A stretch of DNA of 38,016 nucleotides from JANQIV01 sp050117315 (GTDB lineage Bacteria > Bacteroidota > Ignavibacteria > Ignavibacteriales > Melioribacteraceae), in the NCBI GenBank assembly GCA_050117315.1, contig JASFMY010000054.1, forward strand, positions 1 through 38,016, in the 5' to 3' direction. Shown one piece after another: positions 15,826 through 24,933 of this stretch (the first letter of the stretch is position 1; each line of letters begins with the position of its first letter). A program made the translations under genes and the position numbers. The notes beneath the pieces were generated by a model. That model searched no databases. It was not told where the DNA came from and saw only the letters and a program-made list of their open reading frames with translations.

Positions 15826-17105
15826 AAATATTAATCAAAAATAATTTATCGTCGAATGAGTTTAAAAAATTATTGGTGCGTCCGGCAATTAATTTTGAAG
15901 AGAGCATCAAAATTTCAAAAGCAATACTGGATGACGTTAAAATCAACGGCTTACAAGCTGTACTAAGCTACGCCGAAAAATTTGACGGTATCCAAGATAA
16001 CAATATTATTGTTAGCGAATCGGAAATAAATAACTCCGTCAGGATAGACAAAAAAGTAAAAGAAGCTATAGATACGGCTTATGAAAATATTAAAAAGTTT
16101 CATGAAGCAATTTCTTTTGAAAATTACGAACTCAATACAATGGTAGGCGTAAAATGCCGTTTGGAATATCGGCCTATAAATAATGTCGGGATTTATATTC
16201 CCGGTGGTACTGCGGTTTTGCCTTCTACAATGTTGATGCTGGGTGTGCCTGCACAAATAGCCGGTGTAAAAAGAATAGTTGCCTGCACCCCGGCAAAAAA
16301 CGGAAAAGTAAATGATCCGGTTTTATATGCTGCTTACAAATGCGGTGTTAAGGAAATATATAAAGTCGGCGGTGCGCAGGCTGTTGCTTTAATGGCTTAC
16401 GGGGTAGAAGGTATTAACAAGGTAGACAAAATCTTCGGACCCGGCAACCAATATGTTACGGCGGCGAAAATGCTTGTGAGTAATGATCCAAACGGATGCT
16501 CAATAGATATGCCGGCAGGTCCAAGCGAAGTATTGATTGTAGCTGATGAAAAAGCAAACCCTTCTTTTGTTGCTGCGGATTTATTGTCACAGGCCGAACA
16601 TGGCGCCGACTCACTTGCCGTACTGGTATCAACGTCGGTAGATACGCTGGAGAAAACAATTAAAGAGCTTTACACGCAATTGGAATTTCTTCCAAGAAGG
16701 AAATATGCTTTGGAATCTATTTCAAAATCATTTGCATTAAAAGTGAATACTCTTGAAGAAGCATTTGAGTTCAGCAACAATTTTGCCCCGGAACACTTAA
16801 TAATTCATGCGAACAAAGCCGAGAGATTTATTAAGGAAGTTAAAAATGCCGGTTCTGTATTTGTTGGTGAATACTCGCCCGAAAGTGCAGGCGATTATGC
16901 TTCCGGTACAAATCATTCTTTGCCGACTTACGGTTTTGCAAAATCAATCGGCGGAGTGAGTGTAATGTCGTTTATGAAAACAATTACTTTTCAGCAATTG
17001 ACTGAAAAGGGTTTGGTCAACTTAAGTAATGCAATTATAAATTTGGCTGAAGAGGAAGGCCTTGCTGCCCATGCAAATGCTGTTAAAATCAGGTTGAAAA
17101 AATGA
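15822..17105 (+). CDS. hisD: Histidinol dehydrogenase
   Basis: Last two oxidations of the pathway, L-histidinol to L-histidine with NAD, zinc-dependent. 427 residues, the usual length. Motifs: NVGIYIPGGTAVLPST (121-136), FGPGNQYVTAAK (205-216), DMPAGPSEVLI (229-239), QAEHGADS with zinc ligands Q257 and H260, PEHLIIH with E324 and H325, and GDYASGTNHSLPT with D358. Numbering is two less than the E. coli enzyme. Four-base overlaps with hisG and hisC indicate translational coupling. Confidence 0.96.
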   Translation: MKILIKNNLSSNEFKKLLVRPAINFEESIKISKAILDDVKINGLQAVLSYAEKFDGIQDNNIIVSESEINNSVRIDKKVKEAIDTAYENIKKFHEAISFENYELNTMVGVKCRLEYRPINNVGIYIPGGTAVLPSTMLMLGVPAQIAGVKRIVACTPAKNGKVNDPVLYAAYKCGVKEIYKVGGAQAVALMAYGVEGINKVDKIFGPGNQYVTAAKMLVSNDPNGCSIDMPAGPSEVLIVADEKANPSFVAADLLSQAEHGADSLAVLVSTSVDTLEKTIKELYTQLEFLPRRKYALESISKSFALKVNTLEEAFEFSNNFAPEHLIIHANKAERFIKEVKNAGSVFVGEYSPESAGDYASGTNHSLPTYGFAKSIGGVSVMSFMKTITFQQLTEKGLVNLSNAIINLAEEEGLAAHANAVKIRLKK

Positions 17106-18151
17106 ACATAGAAAACTTAGTTAGAAAAAATATATTAAAACTAGAACCATATTCCTCTGCGCGAAGCAAACATTTAAACGGGATCCTGCTTGATGCAAAC
17201 GAAAATGCCCTGGGTTCGGTGATAAATGATCACAAGGGGCTTCACCTTAACAGGTATCCTGATCCAAACCATAATGAAGTAAGGGGTAAGTTGAGCGGCT
17301 ATGTAAATATTCCCAAGGAGAATCTTTTTGTTGGCGTCGGTTCGGATGAGATAATTGATTTAATTGTAAGAATGTTCTGCAACCCGTCTGTTGACAATTG
17401 CATTATAAATGAACCCACTTACGGGATGTATCAAGTTGCATGCGATATAAATGATGTTCAATGTAAGCAGGTTATGTTAACCGGCAATTTCCAGTTGGAT
17501 GTAGCAAAGATATCATCATCAATTGATGATAATACGAAAATAATATTTATCTGTTCGCCTAATAACCCTACGGCAAACTTAATTAACAAAGAAGATATAC
17601 TTCACCTTGCAGAATCAACAGGTAAAATAATTGTAGTTGATGAAGCCTATATTGATTTCTCATCTCAAAAATCTTTGATTTATGAATCGCTCAACTATGG
17701 AAACCTTATTGTGCTGAGAACATTTTCGAAAGCATGGGGGTTAGCAGGTATACGTGCCGGGTACTGCACTGCAAGTAAAAAAATAATAGAAATCTTATAT
17801 AAAATAAAAGCGCCGTATAATCTAAATTCATTAACTTCGCATTCGATAATTTCTGCAATAGGAGGTTCGGAACTGAAAGATAAATTTGTAAAAGAAATTA
17901 TAAAAGAAAGGAAGCGAGTTAATAACAAACTAATAGATATGAAAGGTATTGAGAAAGTATTTGATAGTGAAACGAATTATGTTTTATTTAAATGTAATGA
18001 TGCTTCGAATATTTATAATAAATTGGCCGAGAGGGGAGTAATAATAAGAGACAGATCAAACCAGCCGCTGCTTGAAAATTGTTTGAGAGTATCTATCGGA
18101 ACTAGAGAGCAAAATGATAGTTTTCTACAAGAGTTAAGTGAAGTATTATGA
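17102..18151 (+). CDS. hisC: Histidinol-phosphate aminotransferase
   Basis: PLP enzyme converting imidazole-acetol phosphate and glutamate to histidinol phosphate. 349 residues, class I/II aminotransferase fold. DANENALG (31-38), SPNNPTANL (152-160) with N155, VVDEAYIDF (178-186) with D180, and TFSKAWGLAGIRAGY (207-221) with the PLP lysine at 210 are all present. The C-terminal RVSIGTREQND carries the substrate-carboxylate arginine. It overlaps hisD and hisB by four bases each. Confidence 0.95.
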   Translation: MNIENLVRKNILKLEPYSSARSKHLNGILLDANENALGSVINDHKGLHLNRYPDPNHNEVRGKLSGYVNIPKENLFVGVGSDEIIDLIVRMFCNPSVDNCIINEPTYGMYQVACDINDVQCKQVMLTGNFQLDVAKISSSIDDNTKIIFICSPNNPTANLINKEDILHLAESTGKIIVVDEAYIDFSSQKSLIYESLNYGNLIVLRTFSKAWGLAGIRAGYCTASKKIIEILYKIKAPYNLNSLTSHSIISAIGGSELKDKFVKEIIKERKRVNNKLIDMKGIEKVFDSETNYVLFKCNDASNIYNKLAERGVIIRDRSNQPLLENCLRVSIGTREQNDSFLQELSEVL

Positions 18152-18981
18152 AAAAAGTTTATATCGATAAAACGTTTTTTGAATTAGACAAATTACCTGA
18201 TGAATTTATTTTCGGTTTGAAAAAATTATCACAAAATGATTTTTCTTTGATGACTGATGAAGCGGTAAATATTAATCCCGTTATTAAAAAAATTTTAGAA
18301 AGTGAATCGATAACCTTCTCTCAAAATAGTGAAGATTATGATTCCTTAATAAATAACAGCAGCGGGTTTATTGGACAGGTTAACGAAGTAATCAAACAGT
18401 CTAGAGCGATTGTTTATAAAAGAGAAACTAAAGAAACGAAGATTAATATAGAGATGAATGTTGACGGGAAGGGACAGTCGAACATCTCAACCAAGATCGG
18501 TTTTTTCGATCACATGCTTGAGCAGATATCCAAGCATGGAAATATAGATTTAAAAATTAATGTTGACGGCGATCTTCACGTGGATGAACACCACACAGTT
18601 GAAGATACGGGAATAGCTCTAGGTGAAGCTTTGTTAAAAGTATTGGGCGATAAAAAAGGAATTAAAAGGTACGGGTATTTACTTCCGATGGACGAATCAA
18701 TTGCTCAGTGTGCTGTTGATATCGGCGGAAGGCCGTATTTAAATTTTAACTGTGAATTTAAGAGAGAATATGTTGGAGAACTTCCTACGGAATTGGTCAA
18801 AGAATTCTTTAAAGGATTTTCAATGGGATTAAAGTGCAACTTATATCTTAAAGCTGAGGGTGAAAACGATCATCATAAAATAGAAGCTATGTTTAAAGCG
18901 TTTGCAAAATCATTAAACGAAGCTTGCAGGATTGATGAACGCAGTAAGGGACAGTTGCCGACAACTAAAGGTATAATATAA
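18148..18981 (+). CDS. hisB: Imidazoleglycerol-phosphate dehydratase with an unusual N-terminal extension (277 aa)
   Basis: Residues 86-277 are a complete IGPD domain (about 192 residues, the normal size): FFDHMLEQISKHG (119-131), DEHHTVEDTGIALG (146-159) and the second metal motif DHHKIEAMFKAFA near 240-252. In front are 85 extra residues. In bifunctional HisB a HAD-type histidinol phosphatase of about 160 residues sits there, starting F-I-D-R-D-G-T. Here the start reads KKVYIDKTFFELD, with the catalytic DxDGT lost, followed by GLKKLSQNDFSLMTDEA, which resembles the next HAD helix-strand. I infer a shrunken, inactive HAD remnant. Histidinol phosphatase must then be supplied elsewhere. The dehydratase call is certain; the remnant idea is not. 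Confidence 0.93.
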   Translation: MKKVYIDKTFFELDKLPDEFIFGLKKLSQNDFSLMTDEAVNINPVIKKILESESITFSQNSEDYDSLINNSSGFIGQVNEVIKQSRAIVYKRETKETKINIEMNVDGKGQSNISTKIGFFDHMLEQISKHGNIDLKINVDGDLHVDEHHTVEDTGIALGEALLKVLGDKKGIKRYGYLLPMDESIAQCAVDIGGRPYLNFNCEFKREYVGELPTELVKEFFKGFSMGLKCNLYLKAEGENDHHKIEAMFKAFAKSLNEACRIDERSKGQLPTTKGII

Positions 18982-18993
18982 GAAGTTAGATTT

Positions 18994-19101
18994 GTCATTC
19001 CCGCACGCTTTAAGCGGGAATCAAAAATATACTGAATAGATTCCGGCCTGTCCGCCGTACTTATACTAAGTAAGGCGGGCTTAAAAGATTACCGGAATGA
19101 C
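18994..19101. repeat. Dispersed palindromic repeat C, copy 2, inside the his operon
   Basis: 108 bases with ends GTCATTCC (18994) and GGAATGAC (ending 19101), and a hairpin ATTCCCGC...GCGGGAAT just inside the left end. It shares its ends and first hairpin with 6-76. It fills most of the 151-base gap between hisB and hisH, the largest break in the first part of the operon. The hairpin lacks a T tract, so it probably does not stop transcription but could affect mRNA stability. Confidence 0.65.
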
Positions 19102-19132
19102 ATTATTAGTTAACACTAAAGTGAATAAATAA

Positions 19133-19720
19133 ATGATAGCAATAATTGACTACGATGCGGGTAATGTTCAATCTGTAAAAAATGCATTGGATGACATTGG
19201 CGCAGAGTACAAAGTAACGAACTCCGAATACGTGATTTGCAAAGCGGATAAAATAATTTTCCCGGGAGTTGGTGAAGCTGCTTCGGCTATGCAGAAACTG
19301 CATTTGTATAACTTGGTAAATTTATTACAGATAGTAAAAAAACCGATCCTTGGTATCTGCCTTGGCTTACAACTTTTTGCCAATCATTCGTCGGAGAGGG
19401 ATACTAATTGCCTCGGAATAATTGATGCAGATGTCTTTAAGTTTAACGAAGAAAAAATCACAGTGCCTCATATGGGCTGGAACAAAGTTAAATACGTAAA
19501 AGAAAGTAAATTGTTTAATGGCATTACAGACAACTCCTATTTTTATTTTGCAAATTCCTATTATCTTGAAAGCAACAAATTTACAATTGCTTTAACTAAG
19601 CATGATGTGGATTTTTCTTCGGCCATTGAATATAAGAACTACTACGGGGTTCAGTTCCACCCGGAAAAATCGGGTGAAGCCGGAATTAAATTATTAAAAA
19701 ACTTTATTGAATTATGCTGA
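19133..19720 (+). CDS. hisH: Imidazole glycerol phosphate synthase, glutamine amidotransferase subunit
   Basis: Class I glutaminase that feeds ammonia to HisF. 195 residues. Catalytic triad visible: C76 in GICLGLQLF, H176 and E178 in VQFHPEKSG. PHMGWNKVK (112-120) is the usual HisH segment, and IDYDAGNVQSV is the typical start. It resumes the operon after the repeat and overlaps hisA by seven bases. Confidence 0.95.
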   Translation: MIAIIDYDAGNVQSVKNALDDIGAEYKVTNSEYVICKADKIIFPGVGEAASAMQKLHLYNLVNLLQIVKKPILGICLGLQLFANHSSERDTNCLGIIDADVFKFNEEKITVPHMGWNKVKYVKESKLFNGITDNSYFYFANSYYLESNKFTIALTKHDVDFSSAIEYKNYYGVQFHPEKSGEAGIKLLKNFIELC

Positions 19721-20433
19721 TTATTCCTGCTATTGATATTATTGATAATAAGGTTGTCCGCCTTGAAAAAGGCGAGTACGATTCATCCAAAAGTTACGGT
19801 ATAAGTGTGCCGGAACAAGTTCGCCGATATGTAAACAGTGGTTTTAATCATATTCATATAATTGATTTAATAGCTTCAAAGTCAGGCAGCATAAATGCCT
19901 TTGAGATAATTAAATCTCTTAAAAACGATTACAATATAAAAATTCAATTCGGCGGGGGAATTCGTTCGGGCGAAAAAGTAAAAGAATTGTTTGGAGTTGG
20001 TATTGACAAAGTTATTATCGGCTCCTTATCGGTTAACAATAAAACCGAATTTGAAAAAATTCTTAAAGAAAACGATCCGTCAAAAATAATTGCTGCTGTT
20101 GATGTAAAGAACAACGAAATATTTATTAAAGGCTGGACTGAAAACTCAAACATTAAATTGAATGACCACATAAAATATTGCAGCAGCTTTGGTGTAAACG
20201 AATTTTTGTGTACGGACATTAATAAAGACGGTATGCTGAAAGGGCCAAATTTTGACATGTATAAAAAGCTTATGGAGGAATTCCCGGAACAAAAGTTTAT
20301 TGCTTCGGGAGGCGTAAGCGGTATAAATGATATTAGGAAACTTCACGGGATGAACATGCATGCCGTGGTAGTTGGAAAAGCAATTTATGAAAATAAAATT
20401 GATTTAAAGGAGCTTAAAAAATTTGCTGACTAA
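19714..20433 (+). CDS. hisA: Phosphoribosylformimino-AICAR-P (ProFAR) isomerase
   Basis: Amadori rearrangement of ProFAR to PRFAR on a half-duplicated TIM barrel. 239 residues. Catalytic aspartates D8 (IPAIDII) and D130 (AAVDVKN); phosphate-binding loops IQFGGGIRS (77-85) and FIASGGVSG near 199. TDINKDG (168-174) is conserved. The stop overlaps the TTG start of hisF by eleven bases. Confidence 0.95.
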   Translation: MLIIPAIDIIDNKVVRLEKGEYDSSKSYGISVPEQVRRYVNSGFNHIHIIDLIASKSGSINAFEIIKSLKNDYNIKIQFGGGIRSGEKVKELFGVGIDKVIIGSLSVNNKTEFEKILKENDPSKIIAAVDVKNNEIFIKGWTENSNIKLNDHIKYCSSFGVNEFLCTDINKDGMLKGPNFDMYKKLMEEFPEQKFIASGGVSGINDIRKLHGMNMHAVVVGKAIYENKIDLKELKKFAD

Positions 20434-21178
20434 AAGAATTATTCCGTGTCTTGATGTTAAAGACGAGAAAGTTGTAAAAGGAACCAACTTTGTCAACCTA
20501 CGTGATGCAGGTTCGGCAGTTGAACTTGCCGAAAGATATTATCATGAAGGTGCGGACGAATTGGTATTTCTCGACATAACTGCATCCGAAGAAAAAAGGA
20601 AAACTTTGATTGAACTGGTCAAAGATGTTGCTGCTGCTATTCGTATCCCTTTTACTGTGGGAGGCGGAATATCCGAACTTAATGATATTGAAGCGTTGCT
20701 TAACAGTGGGGCGGATAAAGTTTCGTTAAATACGTCAATTGTGAAAAACCCCAAATTAATTGAAGAAGCGTCGAATGCTTTCGGCAGCCAGGCGATTGTT
20801 GCTGCGATAGATATTAAAAACGTAAACGGTAAATACAAAATATTCATAAAAGGCGGAAAAGAAGAAACCGAACTTGAGGGGATGAACTGGTGTGTTGAAA
20901 CAGTAAATAGGGGAGCCGGCGAAATACTTTTAACCTCAATGGACAAAGACGGTACAAAAGAAGGTTACGATAATGATTTTCTTAAAGAATTGGCGGAAAC
21001 TGTTAGTGTACCGGTAATAGCATCGGGCGGGGCAGGTAGTAAAGAACATTTTTTAGATACTTTCAAAAACACAAAAGTGGAAGCATGTCTTGCGGCGTCA
21101 TTATTTCACTTTAAGGAATTGGAAATAGGTGAATTAAAAAAATATCTGAAAGAAAACGGGATTAATGTAAGATTATAA
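20423..21178 (+). CDS. hisF: Imidazole glycerol phosphate synthase, cyclase subunit
   Basis: Uses HisH-derived ammonia to split PRFAR into imidazole glycerol phosphate and AICAR. 251 residues. Catalytic aspartates fall at the canonical positions D11 (IPCLDVK) and D130 (AAIDIKN). TVGGGISE (78-85) and VIASGGAGS are the phosphate loops. The start is TTG at 20423, chosen because the next residues match the HisF N-terminus (LTKRIIPCLDV) and AAAGGAG lies ten bases upstream inside hisA. Confidence 0.95.
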   Translation: MLTKRIIPCLDVKDEKVVKGTNFVNLRDAGSAVELAERYYHEGADELVFLDITASEEKRKTLIELVKDVAAAIRIPFTVGGGISELNDIEALLNSGADKVSLNTSIVKNPKLIEEASNAFGSQAIVAAIDIKNVNGKYKIFIKGGKEETELEGMNWCVETVNRGAGEILLTSMDKDGTKEGYDNDFLKELAETVSVPVIASGGAGSKEHFLDTFKNTKVEACLAASLFHFKELEIGELKKYLKENGINVRL

Positions 21179-21244
21179 AAACTGAATAGAACCTGCCTGC
21201 CATGCGGCAAGTTAGGTGCAAATTATTATGATTAATTATGATTG

Positions 21245-21290
21245 ACGCTGATTAATCTTAATAAATCATAACAATCATAAAAATCAGCGT
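21245..21290. repeat. Inverted repeat between hisF and hisIE
   Basis: ACGCTGATT (21245-21253) and AATCAGCGT (21282-21290) are perfect inverted arms; the AT-rich spacer holds imperfect repeats of ATGATTA/AATCATAA. It lies in the 139-base gap before hisIE. No T tract, so more likely a dispersed repeat than a terminator. Confidence 0.6.
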
Positions 21291-21317
21291 TCCATTAAAG
21301 ATATAGAGAAAATTATT

Positions 21318-21920
21318 ATGATAGAAACAAATACAGTAAACTTCGAGAAACTAAATGGACTCGTTCCTGCAATAATTATTGACGATATTACCGGGCAGGT
21401 ATTAATGTTGGGCTTTATGAATAAAGAAGCTTTGCAAAAAACAATTGAAACAAAAAAAGTAACATTCTTCAGCAGAAGCAAAAATCGTTTATGGACAAAA
21501 GGGGAAACCTCCCAAAATTATTTACTGCTCAAAAATATAAAAACAGACTGCGATAACGATACACTGTTAGTTTACGCAGAACCACAGGGACCCACGTGCC
21601 ACACAGGTTCGTACTCATGTTTTGGGGGTAAGAAAGAAAACATAAACTGGCTGCTTAAACTTTCCGAATTAATCAAAAACAGAAAAAAAGAATTACCGGA
21701 AGGATCATACACAACAAAGTTATTTAAGAGCGGTGAAAACAGGATAATACAAAAAGTAGGCGAAGAAGCCGTTGAAACAATAATAGCTGTAAAGAACCGC
21801 GATAAAAAAGAAATAATAAACGAAACCTCCGATTTAATCTACCACTTATTGGTTATGCTTGCCGAGCAGGAAATTGAACTAACCGATATTGTTAAGAATC
21901 TTGAAAAAAGGCATAAATAG
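21318..21920 (+). CDS. hisIE: Bifunctional phosphoribosyl-AMP cyclohydrolase / phosphoribosyl-ATP pyrophosphatase
   Basis: Steps two and three of the pathway in one 200-residue protein. HisI part (1 to about 108): LWTKGETSQNYL (58-69), TDCDND (76-81) for magnesium, and zinc ligands C78, C94 and C101 in GPTCHTGSYSCF. HisE part (about 113-200): GEEAVETIIA (148-157) and ETSDLIYHLLVML (169-181), the MazG-like helices binding magnesium. Last gene of the operon; no clear terminator was found after it. Confidence 0.95.
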   Translation: MIETNTVNFEKLNGLVPAIIIDDITGQVLMLGFMNKEALQKTIETKKVTFFSRSKNRLWTKGETSQNYLLLKNIKTDCDNDTLLVYAEPQGPTCHTGSYSCFGGKKENINWLLKLSELIKNRKKELPEGSYTTKLFKSGENRIIQKVGEEAVETIIAVKNRDKKEIINETSDLIYHLLVMLAEQEIELTDIVKNLEKRHK

Positions 21921-22022
21921 TACTTGTCCGGCAATTCGAAATCATTACCTCGTAATTCTTAGAACTAAAGTGGAAAATAATAAGTGTAAATTGTACATTT
22001 ATTTTTAAAAAGAGATTTTAAT

Positions 22023-23495
22023 ATGAAAATTAAAGCATTCATACTGAAGTCTTTTGAACTGTTCTCTAATAGACAAAGCTTAACATTTTTGCTTTTGGGA
22101 TTATTTTTTAGCACACCTCTTTTCTCACAACTGCCGTCTGCTTCTGAAATTGCCGGAGAAATGACTATAGGCTGGAATATCGGCAATTCTCTCGAAGTCC
22201 CAACAGGTGAAACCGACTGGGGTAATCCCAAAGTAGACCAGGAATTGATTAATGCTGTAAGTGATGCCGGATTTAATACTATTCGGATACCCTGTGCGTG
22301 GGACAGCTATGCAGATCAATCTAATTTGGAAATCGATGCAAACTGGCTTGAACGTGTAAAAGAAGTTGTAGATTATTGTTATGCTAATGATATGTATATT
22401 ATTCTAAACTGTCATTGGGACGGCGGCTGGCTTGAAAACAATGTTACAGAATCAGCGCAGGATTCTGTTAATGAAAAGCAGGAAGCATATTGGACACAGA
22501 TTGCCGAGTATTTCAAAGATTATGATGAACATCTTCTTTTTGCCGGAACTAACGAACCAAACGTAGATAATGCAACACAGATGAGTGTTTTGTTAACCTA
22601 CCTGCAAACCTTTATTGATGCCGTGCGCGTAACGGGAGGCAACAACAGTTCCCGTGTTTTGGTTTTCCAGGGACCGTCTACGGATATAGACAAAACCGAT
22701 CAATTAATGACAACCTTGCCGACGGATCAAATTGAAAACCGGTTGATGGCCGAAATACATTATTATACTCCCTGGAATTTTTGCGGGTTGGAAGACGATG
22801 CGAGCTGGGGTAATATGTTTTACTTCTGGGGGCAGGATTATCATTCAACAACCAACACAAACCGCAACGCAACCTGGGGTGAAGAAGACGCAGTGGAATC
22901 CTATTTCCAAAAAATGAAAACCAAGTTTGTTGATAACGGAATCCCTGTGATATTAGGTGAATACGGAGCTATTAAACGCTTATCTCTCACGGGTGATGAC
23001 CTTGAGCTACATATTGCCTCGAGGGAGTATTATTATAATTATGTTACCAATGCTGCCGTTCGATATGGCATGATTCCAATTTATTGGGATAACGGTTGGG
23101 ACGGAGATAACGGTTTTGCGTTATTTGACCGAGACAACGGTGATATAGTTGACCAGGGCGCACTGGATGCTTTGATAGAAGGCGTCAATGAAGCTACTCC
23201 AATTGAACAAATAGAAGACGAGGATAATAGTTCCCCTGTAGGATGTTTAAACGTTTTCCCGAATCCGGCTTATGCTTCAACGGAGATAAGATTGTTCTTA
23301 AATGATGCCGAACATGACGATGTTTCCGTCTACAATATTCTCGGACAGGAGGTTGTACGCTTTAACAACCTCAATTTAATGCGTGGCGAAAACAGAATTA
23401 ATTGGAATACCGGCAACCTATCAACGGGTATTTATTTCATTAAAGTGAATATTAACAATCAAGTACTGACAAGAAAAGTTATGGTAATACGTTGA
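22023..23495 (+). CDS. GH5 endoglucanase with T9SS sorting domain (490 aa)
   Basis: A secreted cellulase-type glycoside hydrolase. Signal peptide with a hydrophobic core about 20-33, probable cleavage after FS before Q36. GH5 barrel about 40-395: GWNIGNSLE (50-58), RIPCAWD (88-94), NCHWDGGW (129-136), acid/base E178 in AGTNEPN, HYYTPW (246-251) and nucleophile E313 in ILGEYGA. Residues about 405-490 are a type A T9SS C-terminal domain: FPNPA, VYNILGQEV, STGIYFIKV and a basic end. It should be exported through the outer membrane and cut from its sorting domain. It stands alone after the his operon. Substrate (cellulose or another beta-glucan) is inferred from the family. Confidence 0.92.
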   Translation: MKIKAFILKSFELFSNRQSLTFLLLGLFFSTPLFSQLPSASEIAGEMTIGWNIGNSLEVPTGETDWGNPKVDQELINAVSDAGFNTIRIPCAWDSYADQSNLEIDANWLERVKEVVDYCYANDMYIILNCHWDGGWLENNVTESAQDSVNEKQEAYWTQIAEYFKDYDEHLLFAGTNEPNVDNATQMSVLLTYLQTFIDAVRVTGGNNSSRVLVFQGPSTDIDKTDQLMTTLPTDQIENRLMAEIHYYTPWNFCGLEDDASWGNMFYFWGQDYHSTTNTNRNATWGEEDAVESYFQKMKTKFVDNGIPVILGEYGAIKRLSLTGDDLELHIASREYYYNYVTNAAVRYGMIPIYWDNGWDGDNGFALFDRDNGDIVDQGALDALIEGVNEATPIEQIEDEDNSSPVGCLNVFPNPAYASTEIRLFLNDAEHDDVSVYNILGQEVVRFNNLNLMRGENRINWNTGNLSTGIYFIKVNINNQVLTRKVMVIR

Positions 23496-23923
23496 TAACC
23501 CAAGTTATATGAGTTGCACAGGTATATCTGACTGCCTGCGGAAGTTTCCAGTTTCCCCGTTGGTATCCTCCGCATAAAGAAAAAAATATTAAAGAACAGG
23601 CCGTTCAAAATATAGATGTAGAAAAATACCGGGTTATTTTTCCAAAGATTTTGTTGAAGAAAACAACAACGACATTTTGAATTATGATGCTTTTGTTGAG
23701 TACGTGAAAGTAAATTTAGCAGACCCAATTACCGGAGCTCCACTCGTATCCCTTTTGATTTCTTTAAGAAAAGGGATTATAGATAGATTATTACAAAGAA
23801 GTTTAGTTTGCAACACAGACATAATTAGTGTAAAATATTTTATATCATTTTATATAAGTTGATAAAAAGAAAAGTAAAGTATATTTTGTACCATTACAAT
23901 TATTCTATATCTAATTTTATAAT
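23496..23923 (+). pseudogene. Gene remnant between the endoglucanase and the FkbM gene
   Basis: 428 bases without an intact gene. One frame reads CGSFQFPRWYPPHKEKNIKE and VQNIDVEKY (about 23536-23630). After a frameshift near 23630 another reads YFSKDFVEENNNDILNYDAF and VEYVKVNLADPITGAPLVSL up to about 23770. The two look like pieces of one protein, possibly with a lipoprotein-like start, but I do not recognise the family. The rest is AT-rich. Confidence 0.35.
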
Positions 23924-24688
23924 ATGTATAATGTTAAAGGAACGTTAAAAAGGATTGGAAAAAATTCACTGAATAGAGTTTTTCTCAATTTCGGATTAAA
24001 AAAAATTAAATATTTGGAAATGCTTGGAACTGAATACGGAGGCTGGACTATTCCGGTTAATTTAATTAATGAAAATTCTATATGTTATTGTGTAGGCGCA
24101 GGTGAGGACATTAGTTTTGATTGCTTGCTCGCAGAAAAATTTCATTGTAAAGTTCATATTTTTGATCCCACACCAAGATCGAATAAGCATATAAGTAAAT
24201 TAAGAGAATCAGTAGAAAATAATAAAAAAATGGCTACTTGTAGTTCTGACTTTTATTCTATAAAAAAGGAGAATCTTTCTTTACTTCACTTTTATCCTTA
24301 TGGTATATGGGATACCGACGAAATTAAAAAATTTTACTCACCTCGTGATCCTAATCATGTTTCACACTCAATTTTGAATCTCCAAAAAACGTCAAATTAT
24401 TTTGAAGCAGAATGCAAAAAAATAAGCTCAATAATGGAAACCTTAGATCACGATAAAATTAATTTACTAAAGCTGGATATTGAAGGTGCAGAGTATAAAG
24501 TAATTGAGTCAATTTTTAGATCAAATATTTTCCCCAAGATATTGTGTGTTGAATTTGATGAGATACACAACCCATCAGATTTAGATTATATTAAAAGAAT
24601 TAGAAAAACAGTAAATAAAATAAAGCAAAAAGGTTACCACTTAGTTGCTGTTGAAAAAAGATCGGATTTTACATTTGTACGATTTTAA
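23924..24688 (+). CDS. FkbM-family methyltransferase (254 aa)
   Basis: SAM-dependent methyltransferase of the FkbM type. The SAM loop is YCVGAGEDISFD (55-66), FDPTP (80-84) is the second motif, and NLLKLDIEGAEYKVIE (180-195) is the FkbM signature with the conserved D185-x-E187-G. FkbM-type enzymes usually O-methylate sugars or polyketides. The gene is more AT-rich than its neighbours and has no glycosyltransferase beside it, which hints at acquisition as a single gene from a surface-polysaccharide locus. Substrate cannot be inferred. Confidence 0.85.
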   Translation: MYNVKGTLKRIGKNSLNRVFLNFGLKKIKYLEMLGTEYGGWTIPVNLINENSICYCVGAGEDISFDCLLAEKFHCKVHIFDPTPRSNKHISKLRESVENNKKMATCSSDFYSIKKENLSLLHFYPYGIWDTDEIKKFYSPRDPNHVSHSILNLQKTSNYFEAECKKISSIMETLDHDKINLLKLDIEGAEYKVIESIFRSNIFPKILCVEFDEIHNPSDLDYIKRIRKTVNKIKQKGYHLVAVEKRSDFTFVRF

Positions 24689-24726
24689 AGTATGATATGA
24701 TTCCCATTAGTCATCATTTTATGATA

Positions 24727-24889
24727 GAGTTTATCCAAAACAAAAAGTCTGTTATTTCGAACCCGTTCTTTGGGTGAGCCTGTCCGCCGTCTTTTTGGCG
24801 GGAAATCTTTCAATTAGAGCACGATTTCAAAGATTTCTCCCTCCGGTCGAAATGACAAAACGTTTAGACATCTAATTTTGCAGAAACTC
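24727..24889 (-). mobile_element. MITE family A, copy 3 (TA target)
   Basis: 163 bases in reverse orientation, flanked by TA at 24725-24726 and 24890-24891. The right end GCAGAAACTC is intact; the other end is GAGTTTATCC, a degenerate inverted repeat. The interior matches copy 1, lacking the extra block of copies 2 and 4. Intergenic, 39 bases after the FkbM stop. Confidence 0.8.
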
Positions 24890-24933
24890 TATTTTTCTTC
24901 TACCGAATAAAATTCGAAATTGAATAATAAATT

